This document shows positions 62,167 through 64,000 of a DNA stretch of 64,000 bases, one piece after another. Source of the DNA: Mycolicibacterium bacteremicum (lineage in GTDB: Bacteria > Actinomycetota > Actinomycetes > Mycobacteriales > Mycobacteriaceae); assembly GCF_002086115.1 (NCBI RefSeq), contig NZ_MVHJ01000006.1:62001-126000 (forward strand), read 5' to 3'. How positions within the stretch are numbered: position 1 is the stretch's first letter; the number at the start of each line of letters is the position of its first letter. The notes below the pieces were generated by a model. It did no database searches. It was not told where the DNA came from and saw nothing but the letters and a program-made list of their open reading frames with translations. Made by a program: the position numbers and the translations under genes.

Positions 62167-64000
62167 GGTCGGTTCTCCTGTGCCGGGCACATGGACCGTA
62201 CCGGGCAGTGCCCGCAGCCATCGTTGACCCGGGCCACGAAGTTGGGCCCCTGTGTGGCGTCGGCCGCTTCGGTGACGGTGTCGCGCCACTGCTGCGCCGC
62301 GGCCGGGGTGAGGGCGTCCTGGTGGCGTTCGGTGGCACCGCCTGCGCCGGCCTTGCCCGGGTAGACGAGCAGGCCGCCACCGGGTTCCTCCCCGTCACCG
62401 AGAACGCCCTCGGCGACGGCCAGCTGATACATCGCCAGCTGGGCATGCCGCTGCGCGTCATCCTTGGTGACCGGACTCTTACCGGTCTTGACGTCCACGA
62501 TCACCAGCCGATCGGCGTTGTCACGTTCCAGCCGGTCGATCCGGCCGCGCACCCGCACCCCGGGCGCCACCATGCCCTCCACCTCGACCTCGGTGCCCAC
62601 CTCGGTGTACTGGCGGCGGGTCAGCTCGCGCCACTGCACGAACGTCGACAGCATCGCGCCGTGCCGGGCCAGCTCGTTGTCGGCGTACCACTGCGACTCG
62701 TAGGGCAACGCCGACCAGATGCTCTCCAGTTCGGCCAACAGCTGGCTCTCGGTTTTGGCCGGATCGGCCACCAGGGCGTGCACCAGGCTGCCGACCGCGG
62801 AGCGGACATCGCGGCTGTCGGAGCCACCGTGCCGCTCCAGCAGCCAGCGCAACGGGCAGTCGACCAGGGTCTGCAGCGTCGACGGGGACAGCGTGCTCAC
62901 ATGATCCTCGTCCGACCACAGCGCCTCGGTCGTCGACGGTGCGGTGCGGCTGTGCCATTGCGCCGGGTCGGCCCCGGCCACCCCGGCTGCGGCCAGCCGC
63001 GCCAATTGCGTTGCCGCGCAGGCCCGGGTGTCCTCGTCGACCTCACCATCGGGTGCGCACACCACCGCCCGCAACCGACCGACCAGCGCCGCGGGCGTGA
63101 GCACCCGCGGAGCCGGGATCGGCACAGCGGCGGTGTCGACGTCCTGCTCCCCCGCCGCCAGCGCGGCCAGTTCGGTGCAGAACGGCGACGGCAGCATCGC
63201 GGCATCACCGGTCTCGCTGTCGACCGCGGTCACCAGCAACCGATCCCGGGTGCGGCCCATCGCCGCGATCAGCAGGCGGCGCTCCTCGGCCAGCAGCGGG
63301 GCACGAGCGGACAGGTGCGTGGCCGGCCCGCCATCGGTGTCGGCGACGCCGTCGAGCACATCGACCAGGCGGCCGGTGCCGAGGACGCCACCGCGCGGAA
63401 CGGTGTTGGGCCACAAACCTTCCTGCACCCCGGCCAGTACCACCACATCCCATTCCCGGTCCAGGGCGGCATGCGGGGTGCACACCGTCACCGCCTCGGT
63501 CTGGGCGGTCGGTGCGGTCGCTATCGGCAGTGCCAGCGTGCCGACGTGGGAGACCAGGCCCGCCAGGGTGGCCCCGGTGGTGGTCGACACGTACTGATCG
63601 GCCACGTCGAACAGTGCTGTCACCGCGGACAGATCGCGTTCGGCCACGGCGGCGCCGGGCCCGCCACGGTCGGCGATGGTGACCCAGCGCCGCTGCAGAC
63701 CACTGCGACTCCATGCCTGCCACAACGTGTTCCGTGGATCCATGCCAGCGTGGTGACTGCCGCGCGCGGCGCGCAGCACGGCCTGCACCCGCTGCAGGCT
63801 GCGGCTCAGCTCGGCGGGCAGACCAGGCGGAATCCGGTGCAGGGCGCTGACCAGCAGCTCGCCGAACTCGTCCTGGTGACCCAGGATGCGGCGCAACGCG
63901 CGGCGCAGCTGACGCAGTGACACCGGGTCGACCCGGCCGATGGGTCCGGTCACCAGCTCCTGTGCCGCGGCACCGGTCAGGCTGGTCGCGGTGGCCTCCA
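62163..64000 (-). CDS. adnA: Helicase-nuclease AdnA, C-terminal part (5' end outside window)
   Basis: The frame is open from 64000 down to TGA 62163 (about 612 codons visible of about 1050). It holds the helicase C-terminal half (VCTPHAALDREWDVVVLAGV, LLAEERRLLIAAMGR) and a RecB-type nuclease motif RLVIVDVKTGKSPV (about 115 residues from the end). Four cysteines form the Fe-S site: one in VDCPLRWLLERHGG and three in DGCGHCPVRSMCP near the end. It is the partner of AdnB, with the stop overlapping the adnB start. Confidence 0.95.
   Translation of the reverse strand, partial: EATATSLTGAAAQELVTGPIGRVDPVSLRQLRRALRRILGHQDEFGELLVSALHRIPPGLPAELSRSLQRVQAVLRAARGSHHAGMDPRNTLWQAWSRSGLQRRWVTIADRGGPGAAVAERDLSAVTALFDVADQYVSTTTGATLAGLVSHVGTLALPIATAPTAQTEAVTVCTPHAALDREWDVVVLAGVQEGLWPNTVPRGGVLGTGRLVDVLDGVADTDGGPATHLSARAPLLAEERRLLIAAMGRTRDRLLVTAVDSETGDAAMLPSPFCTELAALAAGEQDVDTAAVPIPAPRVLTPAALVGRLRAVVCAPDGEVDEDTRACAATQLARLAAAGVAGADPAQWHSRTAPSTTEALWSDEDHVSTLSPSTLQTLVDCPLRWLLERHGGSDSRDVRSAVGSLVHALVADPAKTESQLLAELESIWSALPYESQWYADNELARHGAMLSTFVQWRELTRRQYTEVGTEVEVEGMVAPGVRVRGRIDRLERDNADRLVIVDVKTGKSPVTKDDAQRHAQLAMYQLAVAEGVLGDGEEPGGGLLVYPGKAGAGGATERHQDALTPAAAQQWRDTVTEAADATQGPNFVARVNDGCGHCPVRSMCPAQENRP

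Noticed and set aside
1..64000. CRISPR array, prophage or insertion sequence
   Set aside because: No regular spacer-repeat units, transposase or phage structural genes were recognised on either strand.

Overview
The window is high-GC DNA from a mycobacterium, probably an environmental, fast-growing Mycolicibacterium-type species. The evidence is the conserved right-hand block in the same order as Mycobacterium tuberculosis Rv3193c to Rv3202c (UPF0182 protein, PDZ/Lon protease, zincin, ThiF/E1-like protein, ABC1 kinase, whiB7, uvrD2, mycoredoxin, nudC, K+ channel/TrkA, adnB, adnA). Mycobacterial hallmarks elsewhere agree: a hemophore-like protein, GAF-ANTAR proteins, SigF-type promoters and many FAD, P450 and TetR genes.

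Left part (1-14.4 kb). A Baeyer-Villiger monooxygenase (cut by the window edge), a TetR regulator and a two-component-type flavin monooxygenase come first. A stress island follows: GAF-ANTAR protein, metallo-beta-lactamase-fold hydrolase, a 37-residue zinc-ribbon micro-protein, a SigF-like sigma factor, SRPBCC protein and large KatE catalase. Two near-perfect SigF-type promoters sit in front of the micro-protein and the sigma gene. Next come decayed genes (truncated GAF, broken Nramp), an FAH-family hydrolase, an SQR-like flavoprotein lacking one redox cysteine, two small exported proteins and a P450/TetR pair.

Middle part (14.4-39.8 kb). After an EamA remnant and a metallophosphoesterase comes a tightly overlapping seven-gene operon: ABC importer, class III CoA-transferase, HMG-CoA-lyase-like enzyme and GntR regulator. 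A TetR/NAD(P)H-oxidoreductase pair with a double operator follows. A carotenoid tailoring cluster (CrtI-like, glycosyltransferase, CruF-like, CrtU-like) runs on into F420/PPOX, SGNH and EVE-like genes. Then comes an accessory stretch with clear deletion scars: a PucR/CdaR-type regulator fused tail-to-tail to an MFS 5' fragment, and a Gfo/Idh/MocA gene reduced to 52 codons. It ends in an oxidoreductase/TetR pair with duplicated palindromic operators and the initiator tRNA.

Right part (39.9-64 kb). A BBE-type FAD oxidase and a 1134-residue SARP/AAA regulator precede the conserved core block. Regulatory DNA is unusually legible here: the whiB7 leader (promoter, upstream ORF, attenuator), a perfect LexA SOS box before a truncated 13E12/DUF222 gene, long convergent hairpin terminators, and a four-run G-tract over the adnB start. 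The window ends inside adnA.

Gene joints are very often 4-bp ATGA/GTGA overlaps, so operons are assigned with fair confidence. All functions come from reading translated motifs; no database search was run.
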